This document shows positions 18,304 through 28,821 of a stretch of DNA of 64,000 nt, in pieces (the stretch's first letter is position 1; each line of letters begins with the position of its first letter). A program made the translations under genes and the position numbers. This DNA is from Rhodoligotrophos appendicifer (GTDB lineage Bacteria > Pseudomonadota > Alphaproteobacteria > Rhizobiales > Im1). The notes under the pieces were generated by a model. That model was given only the letters and a program-made list of their open reading frames with translations, made no database searches and was not told the origin of the DNA. The stretch covers positions 465,293 to 529,292 of the forward strand of contig NZ_VHKL01000003.1 of assembly GCF_007474605.1 (NCBI RefSeq), read 5' to 3'.

Positions 18304-18906
18304 TCACCAGGCCAGATAGGGCAGTGCTTTGGCCTTGGTCGCGATCTCGGCCTTCGCCGACAGCAGCATCGACATCGGGTCCCAGCTGCCGTCGCTGAAC
18401 TGCTTGCGCGGTCCCTCGCCGATGGTGACGGGGAAGGACCGGTTGCCGCTGCGGATCACCCGCTCCTCGAGATCGAGCGTGTATTCCCGGTGCGGATCGC
18501 CCTCGCCCACTTCGCGCAGCGCGCTCATCGTCTCGGCGCTGACCGTCACGCAGGGCATGCCCACGGAGATGCAGTTGCCGGCGAAGATCTCCCCGAAGGA
18601 CTCCCCCACCACCGCCTGCACCCCGGCACGGTTGAGCGCCTGGGGGGCGTGTTCGCGCGACGAGCCGCAGCCGAAATTCCGGTCCACGAAGAGGATGCGC
18701 GCGGTCTTGAACCGCGGATCCTCGAAGGGATGCACCTCCCCCTTCGCCCGCAGCTGCGCCCGGTCGTCTTCGAACACATGGAAGCCGAGATGCTCGAAGG
18801 TCAGGTGCTTCATGAACCGCGCCGGGATGATCCGGTCGGTATCGATGTCGTTGCCGCGCACGCTGATCGCCCGGCCGGTGATCTTGGTCTTGGTCATATC
18901 GTTCAT
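18304..18906 (-). CDS. leuD: Isopropylmalate-isomerase-type small subunit (LeuD-like)
   Basis: 200 residues from ATG 18906, matching bacterial LeuD length. GNDIDTDRIIPARFMKHL, DRNFGCGSSREHAPQAL and a C-terminal KALPYLAW match the swivelling small subunit of the aconitase superfamily. It follows LeuC by 20 nt. Placement inside a catabolic run with two MmgE/PrpD genes, and the absence of leuB or leuA, suggest a paralog that hydrates or dehydrates a branched di/tricarboxylate rather than, or besides, leucine synthesis. The symbol reflects family resemblance only. Confidence 0.85.
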   Translation of the reverse strand: MNDMTKTKITGRAISVRGNDIDTDRIIPARFMKHLTFEHLGFHVFEDDRAQLRAKGEVHPFEDPRFKTARILFVDRNFGCGSSREHAPQALNRAGVQAVVGESFGEIFAGNCISVGMPCVTVSAETMSALREVGEGDPHREYTLDLEERVIRSGNRSFPVTIGEGPRKQFSDGSWDPMSMLLSAKAEIATKAKALPYLAW

Positions 18907-18926
18907 GGGACGTCTCTCGGATCTGT

Positions 18927-20336
18927 TCAGGAGGCCAGGTCGAACTGGCGTGCATCGATCACCGCGCCGTTGATCGCGGCCGCCGCGACCATGGCCGGCG
19001 ACATGAGCAGCGTTCGGCCCACGGGGCTGCCTTGGCGTCCCTTGAAGTTGCGGTTCGAGGAGGAGGCGCAGATTTCCCGGTCGTTGAGCTTGTCCGGGTT
19101 CATGGCCAGGCACATGGAGCAGCCGGCCTCGCGGAAGTCGAATCCGGCCTCGATGAACACCTTGTCGAGCCCCTGCGCGATCATCTCGTCGCGCACCTTC
19201 TGCGATCCCGGCACCACCAAAGCGCGCACATGCGGCGCCACCTTCCGGCCCTTGATCACGGCGGCGGCGGTCACGAAATCCGACATCCGCCCATTGGTGC
19301 ACGAGCCGATGAAGGCGACATCGATGCGGGTGCCCGCGATCGGCGTGCCCGACGCCATGCCCATGAACTCGATGGCCTCTTTGGCCGAGCCCGCCTCGTC
19401 TGCGGTGAGCCCCTCGAGCGCCGGAATGGCCTGGCCCACGGAGATGGACTGTCCGGGATTGATCCCCCAGGTCACCATGGGCTCGATCTCTTCGCCGCGA
19501 TAGACGACCACGTCGTCATAGGCTGCATCCTGGTCCGATGCGATGCTCTTCCAATAGGTGAGCGCTTTCGTCCAAGCCTCGCCCTTGGGCGTGAATTCCC
19601 GTCCCTCGAGATAGTCGTATGTCTTCTGGTCCGGATTGACATAGCCGCAGCGTGCGCCGCCCTCGATCGACATGTTGCAGAGCGTCATCCGCTCTTCCAT
19701 GCTCATGGCATCGACCACGTCGCCGGCGAATTCATAGGCATAGCCCACCCCGCCCTGCACACCCAGGCGGTTGATCACGAACAGGGCCACGTCCTTGGCA
19801 TAGACGCCCGGCATCAGATGCCCGTTGATCTCGATGCGACGGACCTTCAGCTTGCTCATGGCCAGCGTCTGCGTCGCCAGCACGTCGCGCACCTGGGACG
19901 TCCCGATGCCGAAGGCGATGGAGCCGAAGGCGCCATGGGTGGAGGTGTGGCTGTCGCCGCAGGCGATGGTGAGGCCCGGCTGGCTCAGCCCGTATTCCGG
20001 CCCGATCACATGCACGATGCCGTGTTCCCCGCGTGCCGGCGAGAAATACCGGACGCCGAAATGCTGGGTATTCTGGTCGAGCGCCTCGACCATCGCCTCC
20101 GAGAGCCCATCCTTGTAGGGCCGGGCGACGCTGTCGGTGGGGATCACGTGGTCGGCAGTCGCGAAGGTGCGCTCCGGATAGGCGACGCTGAGGCCGCGCT
20201 CGCGCAGCATGGCGAAGGCCTGCGGACTGGTCGCCTCGTGAATGAGATGGAGCCCGATGAACAGCTGATACTGGCCCGCCGCCAGCTCGCGCACCGTATG
20301 CAGGTCGAATACCTTTTCGTAGAGTGTCTTGCCCAT
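18927..20336 (-). CDS. leuC: Isopropylmalate-isomerase-type large subunit (LeuC-like)
   Basis: 469 residues, the normal bacterial LeuC size. [19 protein letters not shown] is the aconitase-family signature, and [14 protein letters not shown] plus [12 protein letters not shown] supply the 4Fe-4S cysteines. The ATG at 20336 has AGGAAG about 7 nt upstream; an earlier in-frame ATG at 20378 overlaps the OYE gene and lacks a ribosome site. It forms a heterodimer with the next gene. Alternatives to isopropylmalate isomerase are citraconate/dimethylmaleate hydratase-like activities, which use the same fold. Confidence 0.87.
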   Translation of the reverse strand: MGKTLYEKVFDLHTVRELAAGQYQLFIGLHLIHEATSPQAFAMLRERGLSVAYPERTFATADHVIPTDSVARPYKDGLSEAMVEALDQNTQHFGVRYFSPARGEHGIVHVIGPEYGLSQPGLTIACGDSHTSTHGAFGSIAFGIGTSQVRDVLATQTLAMSKLKVRRIEINGHLMPGVYAKDVALFVINRLGVQGGVGYAYEFAGDVVDAMSMEERMTLCNMSIEGGARCGYVNPDQKTYDYLEGREFTPKGEAWTKALTYWKSIASDQDAAYDDVVVYRGEEIEPMVTWGINPGQSISVGQAIPALEGLTADEAGSAKEAIEFMGMASGTPIAGTRIDVAFIGSCTNGRMSDFVTAAAVIKGRKVAPHVRALVVPGSQKVRDEMIAQGLDKVFIEAGFDFREAGCSMCLAMNPDKLNDREICASSSNRNFKGRQGSPVGRTLLMSPAMVAAAAINGAVIDARQFDLAS

Positions 20337-20374
20337 CACGATCTTCCTGGATTCCAACTCATTGCTCGTTTGTC

Positions 20375-21493
20375 TCATAGCGAGGTGTCGGCTGCCCTGC
20401 GCCGCTCGCGCAGGAACTCCGAGCGATAGGCCCTGATATATTGCGGTGGATAGCTGACGTCACCAGAAACTGTCGCCGCAGCAAACCACGGCCAATGCGG
20501 ATCGTGCAGCATGCCGCGTGCCAAAGCAACGAAATCGGCATGCCCGCTGGCGATAATGGCCTCGGCATGGTGCGGATCCTGGATCATGCCCACCGCCATG
20601 GTGGGCAGCCCGCTGGCATGTCGCAGGCGGGTTGCGAACGCCACCTGATGGCCTTCCCCCACCGGGATCACCTGTGCCGGCGACGTGCCGCCCGAGGAGG
20701 CCGTCAGATAGTCGCAGCCCTCCGCTGCGAGCGCCTGCGCGAAGCGGTCGCTGTCCTCCGGCGTCCAGCCGCCCTCGACCCAGTCGGTGGTGGTGAGCCT
20801 GACGCCCATGGGCCGCTCCGCCGGCCAGGCTGCGCGCATGGCGCGGAACACCGCAAGCGGCACCCGCATGCGATTGTCCAGCGATCCGCCATAGCGGTCG
20901 CGTCTCTGGTTCGTCAGCGGCGACAGGAAGCTGTGCAGCAGATAGCCATGGGCGATATGCACCTCGATCAGGTCGATGCCGAGCCGCACCGCCCGCCGCA
21001 CCGCCTGCACATGGGCCTCCGTGACCTCGGCGATCCCCGCTTCGTCCAGTTCCAGGGGCTCAGGCCAGCCGGCGTCATAGGCGATCGCCGACGGCGCCAC
21101 GTTCTGCCAGCCCCCGGCCTCCGGCGACAGCGGCCGGCCGCGATTCTCCCAAGGCAGGCAGGCCGAGCCCTTGCGCCCCGAATGCGACAGCTGCATGCCG
21201 ATCCTGCCTGTGCCGTGCTGACGGCAGAACGCGAGCACCCGGGCAAGTGCGGCTTCGTTCTCGTCGGAATAGAGTCCGAGGCAGCCATGGGTGATCCGGC
21301 CGCGCGCTTCCACATGCGTCGCCTCCAGGATCACCAGCCCGGCCCCGGCCAAGGCGAATTTGCCGTAATGCATCAAATGCCAGTCGGTGGCGCTGCCGTC
21401 GACGGCGCTGTACTGGCACATGGGCGACACCGCGATCCGGTTCGCAACGGTCATGCCGCGCAGCGTGAAAGGGCTGAACAGGGCAGCGGTCAA
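20375..21493 (-). CDS. Old yellow enzyme-family ene-reductase (YqjM/XenA type)
   Basis: 372-residue FMN TIM barrel that reduces activated C=C bonds with NAD(P)H. The class is shown by VSPMCQYSA (flavin-tuning Cys), the active-site pair in [28 protein letters not shown] and QLSHSGRKG. This is the thermostable-like OYE group that includes YqjM and XenA. In the leftward run it could saturate an enone or ring double bond. It lies 9 nt after the MmgE/PrpD gene and 38 nt before LeuC. Confidence 0.92.
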   Translation of the reverse strand: MTAALFSPFTLRGMTVANRIAVSPMCQYSAVDGSATDWHLMHYGKFALAGAGLVILEATHVEARGRITHGCLGLYSDENEAALARVLAFCRQHGTGRIGMQLSHSGRKGSACLPWENRGRPLSPEAGGWQNVAPSAIAYDAGWPEPLELDEAGIAEVTEAHVQAVRRAVRLGIDLIEVHIAHGYLLHSFLSPLTNQRRDRYGGSLDNRMRVPLAVFRAMRAAWPAERPMGVRLTTTDWVEGGWTPEDSDRFAQALAAEGCDYLTASSGGTSPAQVIPVGEGHQVAFATRLRHASGLPTMAVGMIQDPHHAEAIIASGHADFVALARGMLHDPHWPWFAAATVSGDVSYPPQYIRAYRSEFLRERRRAADTSL

Positions 21494-21502
21494 AGCCGTC
21501 TC

Positions 21503-22879
21503 CTATGCCGCATGCGGGCGGCGCATCACGAGCCCGCTCAGCGCCGACACGCTGTCGGCTCCGCCGAGCGCCCAGATGCCCGCCTCCAGCCGGTCCATGT
21601 CGAAGTCTCGATCGACGGGCGCGATCAATCCCTGTCCCTTGGCCTTGATGTCCGGCCTCGACATGGGTCGCGCCGGGGTCCCGATACTGTCCAGGACCGT
21701 GGCCGAGCGGGTCCGCCCGTCCTTCAGGGTGAGATCGACGCCGGTCCCGAAATGCTCCGGATAATGCGCCTCGATCTCCGCATCGGCCGAGGCCTCCACC
21801 AGATCCGCAAGGCCGAGGATGCTCGCCGCCGACAGGTTCTCCTCGCGATAGGCATCATAGCGGCGCGGTCCGAAGGCGAGCGTCGCCCCCACCACGAAGG
21901 GCAGGCTGTATTGCGCCGCCATGACCGAGCTCGGCCGCCGCAGCATATGCTGGTCGGGAATGGCCTTCGGCCCGCGCACATGGATCTTGGCGATCTGGCC
22001 GAGATCGGTCGTGTAGTTGTCGGTGACCTCGCCCAGCCCGTCGATCAGCGAATGGAACAGCCGGCAGCAGGAATAGGGTTTCAGGCTGATCTTGTGGATC
22101 TCCCAGGCCCCGCCCGACCCCGCCAGCCGCTCCGGCTTGGGATGCTTGCCGTACAGTGCGAGGAAGCCGTATTTCCCGTCGATCGCCCGTTGCGGGGCCG
22201 AGATCCCGGCTTCCGCCAGCTCGGCCGCCAGGATGCCGTTCTGGGCGCCGAAGCCCGCATGGCAGCGTTTGACCATGGTGCCGGCCGGCTCGTCGGAGAA
22301 TTGCATCGAGCCGCCGGTCAGCGACAGCATGTGCCCCCAGGCCGTGAGCAGCTGGCTCGTGTCGAGCCCCATGAGCTTGGCCGCCGCGGTGGCCGCACCG
22401 AAGCCGCCGAGGATGGCGGTCGGATGATGCCCGAACTCCATTCCCTCCGGCGCGTTCGCCGCCATACCGATGCGCGCCATGGCCTCGTAGCCCGCCGTGA
22501 TCGCAGCCATGACCGCCGGCCCGCTCGCACCCCGGTCTTCGGCGACCGCCATGGCCGCCGTGATCACCACCCCGCCGGGATGGCTGGTCGAGGCGTCATG
22601 GGTATCGTCGAGTTCATAGCCATGGGCGGTCGCCCCGTTGACCAGCCCTGCCACATGTGGCGCCACCCGGATCGGCGAGCCCAGGAGCCCGGCCTGGCCG
22701 GTGCCCGCGAACCGGTCCGCCCATTTGCGTAAGTTCACGGCCCAGGGCAGGTTCACCCCGCCATAGGCCACGCCGAAATAATCCAGCATCAGCCGCTTGA
22801 CCTGGTCGACATCGGCCTCGGAGAGGGCCTCGAAGCGCAATTCCATGAGCTCCCGGGCCAGCGACTGCGAATGGTCCAT
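21503..22879 (-). CDS. MmgE/PrpD family protein
   Basis: About 458 residues; second of three paralogs. GATAHGYELDDTHDASTSHP and EFGHHPTAILGGFGAA provide the conserved His/Asp set of the family. Three consecutive ATG codons (22885, 22882, 22879) open the gene; AGGGAG directly abuts the first, so the third is at the best spacing and is used here. It lies a few nt after the MFS gene, so a transported substrate or product is plausible. Dehydratase versus decarboxylase cannot be decided. Confidence 0.88.
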   Translation of the reverse strand: MDHSQSLARELMELRFEALSEADVDQVKRLMLDYFGVAYGGVNLPWAVNLRKWADRFAGTGQAGLLGSPIRVAPHVAGLVNGATAHGYELDDTHDASTSHPGGVVITAAMAVAEDRGASGPAVMAAITAGYEAMARIGMAANAPEGMEFGHHPTAILGGFGAATAAAKLMGLDTSQLLTAWGHMLSLTGGSMQFSDEPAGTMVKRCHAGFGAQNGILAAELAEAGISAPQRAIDGKYGFLALYGKHPKPERLAGSGGAWEIHKISLKPYSCCRLFHSLIDGLGEVTDNYTTDLGQIAKIHVRGPKAIPDQHMLRRPSSVMAAQYSLPFVVGATLAFGPRRYDAYREENLSAASILGLADLVEASADAEIEAHYPEHFGTGVDLTLKDGRTRSATVLDSIGTPARPMSRPDIKAKGQGLIAPVDRDFDMDRLEAGIWALGGADSVSALSGLVMRRPHAA

Positions 22880-22889
22880 CATCATCTCC

Positions 22890-24125
22890 CTAGGCGAGTT
22901 TTTGTGGCGAATGGCTGCGATTGTGCTGACGCCGCGCTGCCGCCGCCATCATGGCGCAGAGGCAGCCCAGCACCGCGAACAGCGCGATCAGTCCGGTCGT
23001 ATGGGTGTAGAGCCCGAGCCAGCCATGCACGACGGCGAAGCTCGACGGCCCGATGAGAGCCCCCGCAAAGGTGAAGGCGAAGGCACCGCCAATGGCGCGC
23101 GCCGCGGATTCCGGCGGTGCCAGCGTGACGATTTCCGACACGAACACCCCGTTCCACGCCGCCCCCGACGCGCCCAGCACCGCCAGACAGACATAGATGA
23201 GGGCGATCGACCATTGGGCGGTCATGAAGATCAGCGGCAGGATCGCCAGCAGCGACATGCAGAAGGCAGCAAGCAGGACATTGAGGCTCGACCGCGTGAC
23301 CCCCGCCAGGAACCCCCAGCTGAGCCGGCCGATGACCGCCGAGAACTGGAAGATCGAAAAGCCCACGCCCGCCGCCACCAGGCCCATGCGGACGTCTTCC
23401 ACGAGCAGCGTCACCAGATAGGTCGTCAGGGTGAACTGCACGGCCGCAAAGCAGAATCCCGAAAGGGTGATCCAGCGCAGCACCCCGGTGGACCAGACCA
23501 GGGCGATGTCGCGGAAGGGATTGTCCCTGAGCCGCACCGAACGGTCGGCCTCGCTGGCGAAGCGGCTGCTGAAGGCTTGCATGATGACGATCGCGGCGAT
23601 CGACAGCCCGGCGCTCACCCACAGCGCCGCCATCCAACCGAACCGCAGCGCCACCGGCGGTCCGACCAGACCGGCCAGGATCCCGCCGAGCGGCACCGCC
23701 GTCTGCTTGACCGAGAACAGCAGGCTGCGCTGTTTCGGGCTGGACACCCGGTTGAGCAGGTCGCCCGAGGGCGGATTGATCAACCCGTAGCCGAGCCCGA
23801 TGATGAAGGAGGCCAGGATCAGCCCCGGCAGCCAGGCGAGTGTCGCCAGCGCCAGCCCGGCCACCCCGAGGGCGAGGCTGACCTGGCTTGCCCGGATCGG
23901 CCCCCACAGCGTCGACAGCGATCCCGCCATCACCGACATCAGCATGGCGCCGAGATAGACCAGGCTCACCTGGAACCCGACCAGGGACGTCGGAACCCCC
24001 ACAGCCTCGGCGATCCGGGGGGCGATGGTCGGGATCATGAACAGGCTGTTGGCGGCCAGGGCCTGCATCGCCGTGGTCGCCGCCAGCACGGAAATCACCA
24101 CCCATCGTGACGCGCCGGCGCTCAT
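22890..24125 (-). CDS. MFS transporter
   Basis: 411 residues with about 12 hydrophobic segments and the cytoplasmic loop after TM2 poorly matching the classic MFS GxLaDrxGrr motif; the second half has GRLSWGFLAGVTR after TM8. Likely carrier of an organic acid in or out of the cell across the inner membrane. Its start overlaps the stop of the following-upstream MmgE/PrpD gene by ATGA, and it sits between two MmgE/PrpD genes, so it is probably dedicated to the same pathway. A different overlapping frame on the same strand is longer but has no transmembrane pattern and was not chosen. Confidence 0.88.
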   Translation of the reverse strand: MSAGASRWVVISVLAATTAMQALAANSLFMIPTIAPRIAEAVGVPTSLVGFQVSLVYLGAMLMSVMAGSLSTLWGPIRASQVSLALGVAGLALATLAWLPGLILASFIIGLGYGLINPPSGDLLNRVSSPKQRSLLFSVKQTAVPLGGILAGLVGPPVALRFGWMAALWVSAGLSIAAIVIMQAFSSRFASEADRSVRLRDNPFRDIALVWSTGVLRWITLSGFCFAAVQFTLTTYLVTLLVEDVRMGLVAAGVGFSIFQFSAVIGRLSWGFLAGVTRSSLNVLLAAFCMSLLAILPLIFMTAQWSIALIYVCLAVLGASGAAWNGVFVSEIVTLAPPESAARAIGGAFAFTFAGALIGPSSFAVVHGWLGLYTHTTGLIALFAVLGCLCAMMAAAARRQHNRSHSPQKLA

Positions 24126-25525
24126 GCCTGCGGCCTGGCCAGGGCGGCCAGCAGATCATCGGCGCGGTCGAGGGCCTCGATCCGGTCCACCAGCTCGGCC
24201 GCCCGCTGCGCGCGCTCGATCCCCATGACCGGACCCGCAAGCCCGAGATATTTCTCCTTCAGCGCCTCATCCGACAAAGGATGCCGGGCCGATCCGCTGG
24301 GCTCGTCGATGAACCGGAAGGCCTGTCGGCCGTCGCGCAGCGTCACCGTGACCTTGGCCGAGCGCAGCGAGGGATAGCTCGCCTGGCACTCTTCGTCGAT
24401 CGTGACCGCGACCTTCTCGCAGTAGCTCTGGGTCACCTCATCGCTGCGGCTGGCATCGTCGAACCGCCGGATCGAGAGTTCGCCATGGCGCATAGCGGTC
24501 GCCACGCAGAACTGATAGCTCAACTGCGCCGTCGCCATGTCGCGCCAATCGCCATGGGCATGTTTCTCGGCGATGGCATAGGTAGCCGATTGGACCGTGG
24601 CGATCTCATCGCCCGAGGCTCCCTCCGCGTCCATGATGGCAAGCACCGCATCGATCGCCGGGTGGATATGGCGGCAGCAGGCATAGGGTTTCACATAACA
24701 GCGCGTGATGTTGAGCGGCCGTCCGCCGGCGCGCGGCCACAGCCCCTCCACCAGCCTGTCGCCTGCCTCCATGCCGCTATAGGCCTGGAAATAGCCGTCT
24801 TCGACTTCCAGCACGCCCCGCGGCCCGGTCATGCCCTTCTGCGCCAGCACCGCCGCCAGCAAACCTTCGCGGGCGGCGAACCCCGCATGGAGCCGCTTGA
24901 TCTCGCCGCCGCCATGGAGGAAGGCGAACAGCCCCGCAGCCGAGCTCGCCGCGATCCCCAGCGCCATCTCCATCGCCGCCGGCGGCAGCCGGTACAGCGA
25001 TCCGACGGCAGCCGCAGCCGCCATCACGCCCACCACCGGGGTATTGTGAAAGCCGCGGTTGCGCGAGGCCGGATGCATCGCCTCCGCCAGCCGGGTCGAG
25101 AGCTCGTAGCCCACCGCGATCGCCGTGATCAGCCGTCGGCCGTCGACCCCCTTCCCCGCTGCAGCCGAGAGGACCGCCGGGATCACCACCGCGCCCGGAT
25201 GTACGGAGCCTGCCCGGTAGCCGTCATCGACCTCGAGGCCATGCGCGCTCACCCCGCCCAGCCACGCGGCGGTCAGCGGATCGAACCGTCCCGCAAATCC
25301 CGGCACGGGAACCGCGCCGCCTTTGCCCATCTCCGCCATGGCATCCCGGGCCAGCGCCGTCACATGCCCTGTCGCCCCGGCGATGCAGGCGCCCAGTGTA
25401 TCCAGGAGGTGTCGGCCGGCGGCATGGCGCTCCTCCCCGCTCAGATCCTCAGAGCGGAGCCCGGCGGCGAAGGCGGCCAGTGTGGCGGTGGGTCCGTGTT
25501 CGGTGGGTCTTGGCCCGATGGTCAT
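24122..25525 (-). CDS. MmgE/PrpD family protein
   Basis: 467 residues; third paralog. GVSAHGLEVDDGYRAGSVHP and NRGFHNTPVVGVMAAA carry the family His/Asp pattern; IKRLHAGFAAREGLLAA matches the later helix. Both ends have 4-nt ATGA overlaps (with the acyl-CoA synthetase and with the MFS gene), showing tight translational coupling. It is distinct in sequence from the copies at 1928 and 21503, so not a recent duplication. Probable lyase acting on a branched di- or tricarboxylate. Confidence 0.88.
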   Translation of the reverse strand: MTIGPRPTEHGPTATLAAFAAGLRSEDLSGEERHAAGRHLLDTLGACIAGATGHVTALARDAMAEMGKGGAVPVPGFAGRFDPLTAAWLGGVSAHGLEVDDGYRAGSVHPGAVVIPAVLSAAAGKGVDGRRLITAIAVGYELSTRLAEAMHPASRNRGFHNTPVVGVMAAAAAVGSLYRLPPAAMEMALGIAASSAAGLFAFLHGGGEIKRLHAGFAAREGLLAAVLAQKGMTGPRGVLEVEDGYFQAYSGMEAGDRLVEGLWPRAGGRPLNITRCYVKPYACCRHIHPAIDAVLAIMDAEGASGDEIATVQSATYAIAEKHAHGDWRDMATAQLSYQFCVATAMRHGELSIRRFDDASRSDEVTQSYCEKVAVTIDEECQASYPSLRSAKVTVTLRDGRQAFRFIDEPSGSARHPLSDEALKEKYLGLAGPVMGIERAQRAAELVDRIEALDRADDLLAALARPQA

Positions 25526-27630
25526 CTATGCTCCCCGGTGACGGCGATGAAGGCATCGAGCGCGACCACGCCGCGCCCTTCCGCGCGGATCAGTACCGGA
25601 TTGATCTCCGCTTCCGCAATCCTTGGCGCCTCGACCAGGGCCAGCTGCGACACGGCAGCGATCGTCGCCGCCAGCCCCTCCACGTCACCCTTGGGCAGCG
25701 CGCGATAGCCGCCGATGATGGCGAGCCCCTTGATCTCCGCGATCATCTCCCGCGCCGTCGCCATGTCCACCGGCGCCGGTCGCAGGGTGAAATCCCGATA
25801 GATTTCGGCCAGGACCCCGCCCATGCCCACCGTGACCACGGGGCCCACCAGCGGATCGTCCATATAGCCCACCAGGGCTTCCGCCAGCCCCTGCTCCTGG
25901 GCCTGCACCTGGATGCCGTCGAGGCGTGCTGTCGGCGCCCGCTCGGCGACGGTCGCCAGCATGGTGCCGATGGCCTCTGCCAGGGCCGCGGCCGAACCGA
26001 TCCCGAGGATGACGCCGCCCGCCTCGGTCTTATGCACGATGTCGGCGGACAGGATTTTGGCGACCACCGGATAGGACAGGTCCGTCGGCAGATCCTGTGC
26101 CGCCAGGGGTGCGGCCGGCAGGATCACCTCCCGCGGCTGCGCGATTCCGAGCCGGGCGAAGACCCGCCCCGCCTGCCTCGGCTGCAGGGGCCCCGACGCC
26201 CCCTGCAGCAGCGCCTCGACCGCCGAAATGTCAGGGCCGCGGCCCGGCCGTGCCCGCGGCGACCGCCAGTCCAGCAGGCCATGCACCGCATCCGCGCAGC
26301 TTTCCGGCGTCCGGAAACTGGCGATGCCGGCCGCTCCCAGCAGCGCATGCGATCGCTCGGCCTGCGGGGTCAGGAACACGGCCAGCGGCTTTCCGTTGGA
26401 TTGGGCCGCCCCGAGGATCGGCTGCACCGCCCGGTCCGGCCGGAACTCCGCCGACGAGCCGACCACCGCCACCACGCAATCGCAATGGGAGGAGGCAAGC
26501 AGGCTCTCCAGCACCGTGCCATAGACATCGGCCCGGGTGCCCGCGAGCGTCAGGTCGATCAGCGGCGAGCGGCCGATGGTGATGCCCTTGGCCGCCAGGG
26601 TCGAGACCAGGTCGTCGTCGGGAGCGACCACATCGATGCCGCGCGCCGACAGGCTGTCGACGATCAACCCGCCACCGCCGCCTGTGGTGCTCATCACGGC
26701 GACGCGCTTGCCCTTCGCCGGCTTGCGGCCCACGACCAGGGGCGCCATTTCGATCAGCGTCTCGAGCTGCGTCACCGAGACGACGCCGATATCGGCGAGA
26801 AATGCATCGACCGCCGCACCATTGGCGCTGAGCGCGCCCGTATGCGACATGGCCAGTTGCTCGCCCAGCGGGCTGCGGCCCAGGCGGAAGGCGATCACCG
26901 GCTTTCCCACCTCATGGGCCCGCGCCGCCATGGCGCGCAAGGCGTCCGGCTTGCGGATCGTCTCCAGGAACAGCAGGATCGCGTCCGTGTCGGGATCGTC
27001 CACCAGCATCGCGCCGATTTCGCCGGCCCCGAGATCGGCCTCGTTGCCGACCGAGACCATTTTCGAAAACCCGATCCCGCGGCCCATCCCGCGCGAGATC
27101 AACGCCCCGAGCAGGCTGCCGCTTTGCGAGATCAGCGCGTTGCGCCCCACCGGCAGCGTCGGCAGCGACAGCACCTCATTGGCCGTCAGCACGATCCCGG
27201 CGGGCAGATTGACCATACCGAGGCTGTTCGGCCCCACCAGCCGGAGATTGCCCTCTTGCGCGGTCTCGACGATCCGCTCCTGCAAGCGCCGGCCCGTCTC
27301 GCCCACCTCGCTGAACCCGGCGCTCAGCAATGTGGCGCAGCGCACTCCGGCCCGCACGCAATCCTCCACCACCTCCGGCACCTGCCCGGCCGCCACCATG
27401 ATGAAGGCCTGGTCGATCGGCTGGCCCACATCGAGCACGCTGGCGAAGGCCGGCACCCCCATGATCTCGCTGCGCCGCGGATTGATCGGGAACACCGCAC
27501 CCTGGTAGCCGTGCTGCATGAGGTAGCGCTGCGGCAGCGAGGTATGCTTGTTCGCATCCGCCGAAGCCCCGATGAGCGCCACGCTGCGCGGGGAAAACAA
27601 CGCCCGCGCGAGACTCGTCTCCATGATCAA
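25522..27630 (-). CDS. NDP-forming acyl-CoA synthetase (fused alpha-beta)
   Basis: 702 residues: an N-terminal CoA-binding domain (SVALIGASADANK), succinyl-CoA-ligase-like domains with LISQSGSLLGAL and the phospho-His motif AMSHTGALS, then a C-terminal ATP-grasp domain (VVAKILSADIVHKTEAGG; INPVLIRAEG). This acetyl-CoA/pimeloyl-CoA/feruloyl-CoA synthetase group makes an acyl-CoA with ATP or GTP through phosphohistidine. It is the only acyl-CoA ligase in the window and therefore the best candidate to activate the imported acid. It is coupled by ATGA to both neighbours. Confidence 0.92.
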   Translation of the reverse strand: MIMETSLARALFSPRSVALIGASADANKHTSLPQRYLMQHGYQGAVFPINPRRSEIMGVPAFASVLDVGQPIDQAFIMVAAGQVPEVVEDCVRAGVRCATLLSAGFSEVGETGRRLQERIVETAQEGNLRLVGPNSLGMVNLPAGIVLTANEVLSLPTLPVGRNALISQSGSLLGALISRGMGRGIGFSKMVSVGNEADLGAGEIGAMLVDDPDTDAILLFLETIRKPDALRAMAARAHEVGKPVIAFRLGRSPLGEQLAMSHTGALSANGAAVDAFLADIGVVSVTQLETLIEMAPLVVGRKPAKGKRVAVMSTTGGGGGLIVDSLSARGIDVVAPDDDLVSTLAAKGITIGRSPLIDLTLAGTRADVYGTVLESLLASSHCDCVVAVVGSSAEFRPDRAVQPILGAAQSNGKPLAVFLTPQAERSHALLGAAGIASFRTPESCADAVHGLLDWRSPRARPGRGPDISAVEALLQGASGPLQPRQAGRVFARLGIAQPREVILPAAPLAAQDLPTDLSYPVVAKILSADIVHKTEAGGVILGIGSAAALAEAIGTMLATVAERAPTARLDGIQVQAQEQGLAEALVGYMDDPLVGPVVTVGMGGVLAEIYRDFTLRPAPVDMATAREMIAEIKGLAIIGGYRALPKGDVEGLAATIAAVSQLALVEAPRIAEAEINPVLIRAEGRGVVALDAFIAVTGEHR

Positions 27631-28796
27631 GGCCTCGCCTCCGCCCGGATTGGCCGCTGCGAGAAGCTCTTCTCGAACACATGCTCAGCGATTCGGTTGA
27701 GCAGGATTTCGATCGTGCCCCCCGCGATCATCCAGCCCCGGGTCCGCCGGAAGCAATATTCCACGAGGGACTCCTCGCTATAGCCCAGGCCTCCCATGAT
27801 CTGCATGGCTTCGTTGGCGGCATCGAAGCCGGCGCGATTGCAGGCTGCTTTGGCAATTGCCGTCTCCTCCGGCGAGGGCAGCCCGCGATCGGCATTGGCG
27901 GCCGCCCTGTAGAGCAGCAGCTGGGCCCCTTCGAGCTGGATCTTCATGTTCGCGAATTTCCACTGCAGCCCCTGGAAGTCGCAGAGCGGCCGGTCGAACT
28001 GGACCCGGTTCATGGCGTGTTCGCGCGCCAGCATGAAGGCATGGCGCCCCAGGGCGAGCGACCGCGAGCTGTTGCCAAGCCGCTCCACATTGAAGGCCGA
28101 GATCTGCTTCTTGAACCCGCCGGGGCCGAGCAGCACCGCGTCCTTCGGCACATGCACATTGTCGAAATAGAGCGTGTTCCAGTCCTCGCCCGAGAGGAAG
28201 CGCGACCGCTGGCCGAAGCTGAAGCCCTCCGTCTCGCGCGGGATCAGCACCGATCCGATGCCGCCCACCCCCGGCCCGAAGCGCACATAGACCAGGAACA
28301 TGGTCGCATGCACCCCGTGGGTCGTGAACACCTTGCTGCCATTGATCCGATAGCCGTCCCCGTCGGGCGTGGCGGTCGTCGCCAGGTCGGTGACGGCCGA
28401 TCCCGCCCCCGGCTCGGTCATGGCCACGGAGATGATCCCCTCGCCCTTGAGCAGCGGCTTCAGGTATCTCTCCTTCTGCGCCGGCGAGCCGAACTGGGCG
28501 AGGACCCGGATCGCACCGAAATTCCCGGCCTGCACCACGTCCGCGCTGCGGGGGCAGACGCTGGCCACCTGTTCGATCGCCAGCACCGCATCCATCAGCT
28601 TGCCGCCGACGCCGCCATCGGCCTCGTCGACCGTGATGCCGATGAGGCCGTTCTCCGCCATGAGCCGCGCCACATCCCAGGGATAGTCGCCGCTATGGGC
28701 GCGCTCCAGAGCCCCCTCCGCCAGATGCCGCGCCGCCAGCGCCCGGACCGAGTCGGTGAAGATCCGCTGGTCCTCGTCGAGATTGAAATCCATCAT
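27627..28796 (-). CDS. Acyl-CoA dehydrogenase
   Basis: 389-residue acyl-CoA dehydrogenase with VAMTEPGAGSAVTDL in the middle domain. The C-terminal loop reads MIAGGTIEILLNRIAEH, that is GGT in place of the EGT of medium-chain enzymes, so the catalytic base must lie elsewhere, as it does in isovaleryl-CoA-dehydrogenase-like and several bacterial FadE proteins. It is coupled by ATGA to the synthetase and lies 25 nt after the CoA transferase. Probably the first desaturation step after activation in this run. Confidence 0.92.
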   Translation of the reverse strand: MMDFNLDEDQRIFTDSVRALAARHLAEGALERAHSGDYPWDVARLMAENGLIGITVDEADGGVGGKLMDAVLAIEQVASVCPRSADVVQAGNFGAIRVLAQFGSPAQKERYLKPLLKGEGIISVAMTEPGAGSAVTDLATTATPDGDGYRINGSKVFTTHGVHATMFLVYVRFGPGVGGIGSVLIPRETEGFSFGQRSRFLSGEDWNTLYFDNVHVPKDAVLLGPGGFKKQISAFNVERLGNSSRSLALGRHAFMLAREHAMNRVQFDRPLCDFQGLQWKFANMKIQLEGAQLLLYRAAANADRGLPSPEETAIAKAACNRAGFDAANEAMQIMGGLGYSEESLVEYCFRRTRGWMIAGGTIEILLNRIAEHVFEKSFSQRPIRAEARP

Positions 28797-28821
28797 TCCT
28801 CCAAATCAGAGCGCGGGCGCA

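Noticed and set aside
22882..24240. Alternative longer minus-strand frame overlapping the MFS gene
   Set aside because: It lacks membrane segments and is rich in Arg/Gly; the other frame gives a normal 12-segment MFS protein with coupled ends.
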